A stretch of DNA of 64,000 nt from contig JAYFQV010000014.1 in the NCBI GenBank assembly GCA_034926605.1, positions 1-64,000 on the forward strand, written 5' to 3'. This DNA comes from CALXXL01 sp034926605. GTDB taxonomy: Bacteria; Verrucomicrobiota; Lentisphaeria; Victivallales; Victivallaceae. The translations under genes were made by a program, and so were the position numbers. Below, in pieces: positions 62,403 to 64,000 of this stretch (positions are counted from its first letter, which is position 1; each line of letters begins with the position of its first letter). The notes below the pieces were generated by a model. It searched no databases. It saw only the letters and a list, made by a program, of their open reading frames with translations, and had not been told where the DNA came from.

Positions 62403-62960
62403 TCATTTCAACTCCGCAAGCTCCCGGCGCAGGAACAGCACAACGTATCTCATGCGGCTGAGCGCGGTGTTCAGCGGACAGTTTTGAATGGCGGCTATTT
62501 CACGGAATCCAACGTTCTGGCGGCGCAGTTCGAAGACTTCGCGCTGTTCGGCAGGCAGCTTGGTCAACGCTTTCTCGATCTTTTCTCCGAGGTCTTTGGC
62601 ATTCAGTATCTCATCGGGAACGCCGGTGTTCTCCGGAGCGGAAGACTCCGGCAGTTCGCCGTCGCCGGTCAGGGCGCCGACCTTGTCGCAGACTTTCTTT
62701 TTGCGGAAGTTCTGCATGGCCTGGTTGTGGGCGATGCGGAAAGCCCAGCTCGAAAAATTGTTGCGGTCCATGAATTTCGGCAGAGCCCGGATTATGCGCA
62801 GCCAAGTTTCCTGAAAAACATCGTCCGCGGTCGTGGTATCGCCGTCGAAGATGCCGTTCAGATAGCCGTAAAGGGCGCGGCGATAACGCTCGAACAGACT
62901 TTCGAGCGAGCGCTCGTCGCCATCCAGATACGCTTTTATCAAAGCGCCGTCGTTTTCCAT
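62403..62960 (-). CDS. ECF sigma-70 factor
   Basis: A 185-residue group 4 sigma factor. Region 2 is LFERYRRALYGYLNGIFDGDTTTADDVFQETWLRIIRALPKF with FSSWAFRIAHNQAMQNFRKKK; region 4 is LTKLPAEQREVFELRRQNVGFREIAAIQNCPLNTALSRMRYVVLFLRREL. The start at 62960 has GGAGGG 9 nt upstream; the minus frame stays open far upstream but that part is antisense to the isomerase gene and is a shadow. It heads an operon with an anti-sigma factor and two exported proteins. Confidence 0.93.
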   Translation of the reverse strand: MENDGALIKAYLDGDERSLESLFERYRRALYGYLNGIFDGDTTTADDVFQETWLRIIRALPKFMDRNNFSSWAFRIAHNQAMQNFRKKKVCDKVGALTGDGELPESSAPENTGVPDEILNAKDLGEKIEKALTKLPAEQREVFELRRQNVGFREIAAIQNCPLNTALSRMRYVVLFLRRELAELK

Positions 62961-63029
62961 TTCAACCGCCCTCCGGCTCGGTGCATTGCCGATTCTATTT
63001 GTTCTTACAACGCGGTCCGACGATGAAAT

Positions 63030-63057
63030 ATTGTACCACCCGATTTTTATTTTGCAA
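63030..63057 (-). promoter_or_regulatory. Promoter of the ECF sigma operon
   Basis: On the minus strand TTGCAA (63057-63052), 16-bp spacer, TACAAT (63035-63030), 70 bp before the ATG. Confidence 0.55.
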
Positions 63058-63067
63058 GACCGGCGGC

Positions 63068-63096
63068 TTGCATTTGAATGGGGAAGGGGATAAATT
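63068..63096 (+). promoter_or_regulatory. Promoter of the right-edge isomerase gene
   Basis: TTGCAT (63068-63073), 17-bp spacer, TAAATT (63091-63096). GGGG...CCCC flanks the -10 as a small dyad (63086-63101). Confidence 0.55.
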
Positions 63097-63131
63097 ACCC
63101 CATAATCAATTAAATAGAAGGGGAAAAGGCA

Positions 63132-64000
63132 ATGTCTAGAAAAGTTACACTGTTCACCGGACAATGGGCGGATATGCCGCTGGCGATTCTTGCTGAAAAA
63201 GCCGAGGAATGGGGTTACGACGGGCTTGAACTGGCAAGTTCCGGCGATCATTTCGACGTGTTCGAAGCGGCCGCCAGCATGGAATACTGCAACCGTCTCA
63301 AGGCAAAACTGGCCATGCACAATTTGCACTGCTGGGCGATCAGCGACCATTTGGCAGGCCAGCTGGTGTGCGATCCGGACAATGACGTGCGCACCGATTC
63401 TTTTGCTCCGGCCGAATGCGCCGGCAGCGCCGAAGCCAAGCGCGCCTGGGGCGTCGAGTCGCTGAAAAACGCTGCGAGGGCGGCGAAGAACATGGGAATC
63501 GGCGTGGTGACCGGTTTCACCGGGTCTCCGATCTGGCACATGCTGTACAGCTTTCCGCCAGTCTCCGCCGAGATGATAGACGACGGATATAAATATTTCG
63601 CCGAGATGTTCAATCCTATCCTCGACGTCTATGCCGAATGCGGCGTGAAGTTCGCCTTGGAAGTTCATCCCACCGAGATCGCATTCGACATCGTGACCGC
63701 GCAGCGGGCGCTCGACGCCATCGGCCGCCGCCCCGAGTTCGGGTTCAACTTCGATCCCAGTCATCTCTATTGGCAGATGATCGATCCGGTGAAGTTTCTC
63801 GAAGCGTTTTCCGACCGCATCTACCATGTGCACATGAAGGATGCCGCGCTTCAGTTGGACGGCCGCACCGGCATCCTCGGTTCCCATCTCGACTTCGGCA
63901 GACCCGGACGCGGCTGGGAGTTTCGCAGCTTGGGCCACGGCAAGGTCAACTTCGAGGAGATTGTCCGGATGCTGAATCGGATCGGGTACCGCGGCCCGCT
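63132..64000 (+). CDS. Sugar phosphate isomerase/epimerase, truncated at the window edge
   Basis: Open from the ATG at 63132 (AAGGGGAAAAGGCA upstream) for 289 codons to the window edge; the C-terminus is missing. TIM-barrel xylose-isomerase-like fold: VTLFTGQWADMPLAILAEKAEEWGYDGLELA, a metal-ligand Glu in FALEVHPTEIAFD, FNFDPSHLYWQMID and YHVHMKDAALQ. This layout (including LASSGDHFDVFEA) fits the family often linked with Gfo/Idh dehydrogenases in inositol and sugar-acid metabolism. Substrate unknown. Confidence 0.85.
   Translation, partial: MSRKVTLFTGQWADMPLAILAEKAEEWGYDGLELASSGDHFDVFEAAASMEYCNRLKAKLAMHNLHCWAISDHLAGQLVCDPDNDVRTDSFAPAECAGSAEAKRAWGVESLKNAARAAKNMGIGVVTGFTGSPIWHMLYSFPPVSAEMIDDGYKYFAEMFNPILDVYAECGVKFALEVHPTEIAFDIVTAQRALDAIGRRPEFGFNFDPSHLYWQMIDPVKFLEAFSDRIYHVHMKDAALQLDGRTGILGSHLDFGRPGRGWEFRSLGHGKVNFEEIVRMLNRIGYRGP

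Noticed and set aside
62961..63938. N-terminal extension of the ECF sigma gene over the right-edge isomerase
   Set aside because: The frame is open but antisense to a clear TIM-barrel gene. The ATG at 62960 has GGAGGG and starts exactly at sigma region 2.

Overview
The window most likely comes from the Lentisphaerota (Victivallales-like) branch of the PVC bacteria. This is inferred from gene content, not from a marker-gene tree. The pointers are a type IV pseudopilin-like protein with an N-terminal methylation motif and an H-X9-DG tail, an exosortase locus with an adjacent sorted substrate, several sugar isomerase and Gfo/Idh genes, a ROK/nagA operon, a type III glutamine synthetase and DapL-type diaminopimelate synthesis. 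lpxA plus murB-ddl indicate a Gram-negative cell envelope with peptidoglycan. I see no rRNA, tRNA, CRISPR array, insertion sequence or integrase. Genes are dense, with many 1-8 bp gaps or ATGA overlaps, on both strands.

Layout: 1-1.8 kb has an AT-rich edge region and a pseudopilin. 1.8-3.8 kb has glnK-amt and a divergent short sigma-54 transcript. 3.9-10.5 kb is a glycogen block (CBM48 protein, glgP, glgA, glgB). 10.5-15.3 kb has hisI, a MurB-Ddl fusion, lpxA and gpmI. 15.3-19 kb has an ankyrin protein, an orphan mraZ and recJ. 19-26.8 kb has a sugar epimerase-symporter pair, a membrane glycosyltransferase with an extra C-terminal domain and a GH20 hexosaminidase. 26.9-30.2 kb is a glycosyltransferase/methyltransferase run. 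30.2-34.2 kb is a ROK-nagA-Gfo/Idh-M20 operon. 34.3-39.6 kb has an RdgC-like protein, a DUF486 protein, aspS and two secreted unknowns. 39.7-53.7 kb is a nitrogen block (purF-like, glnN-type glutamine synthetase, gltB, gltD, dapF, dapL, NifA-type activator). 53.8-58.9 kb is the exosortase locus. Then come a histidine-decarboxylase-like gene, an ECF sigma/anti-sigma operon with two secreted or anchored Met/Pro-rich proteins, and a truncated sugar isomerase.

The most coherent system is nitrogen control. Four excellent GG-N10-GC (-24/-12) sigma-54 promoters lie in front of glnK-amt, a ~140-nt transcript divergent from it, the type III glutamine synthetase and gltBD-dapFL. A GAF-AAA+-Fis activator with an intact GAFTGA motif is encoded directly after gltBD-dapFL. 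Together these would sense nitrogen, import ammonium, fix it through GS/GOGAT, and feed glutamate to diaminopimelate synthesis for the cell wall. The short sigma-54 transcript, which encodes either a 25-residue peptide or an sRNA, is the best candidate for something undescribed.

Other loci of note are an orphan mraZ whose promoter holds three TGGAA repeats at 10-bp period, and a compact exosortase operon (TPR protein, exosortase, multi-TM EpsI-like protein) beside its likely substrate. Also notable are an ECF operon ending in a Met/His-rich periplasmic protein, and a probably leaderless glycosyltransferase mRNA.
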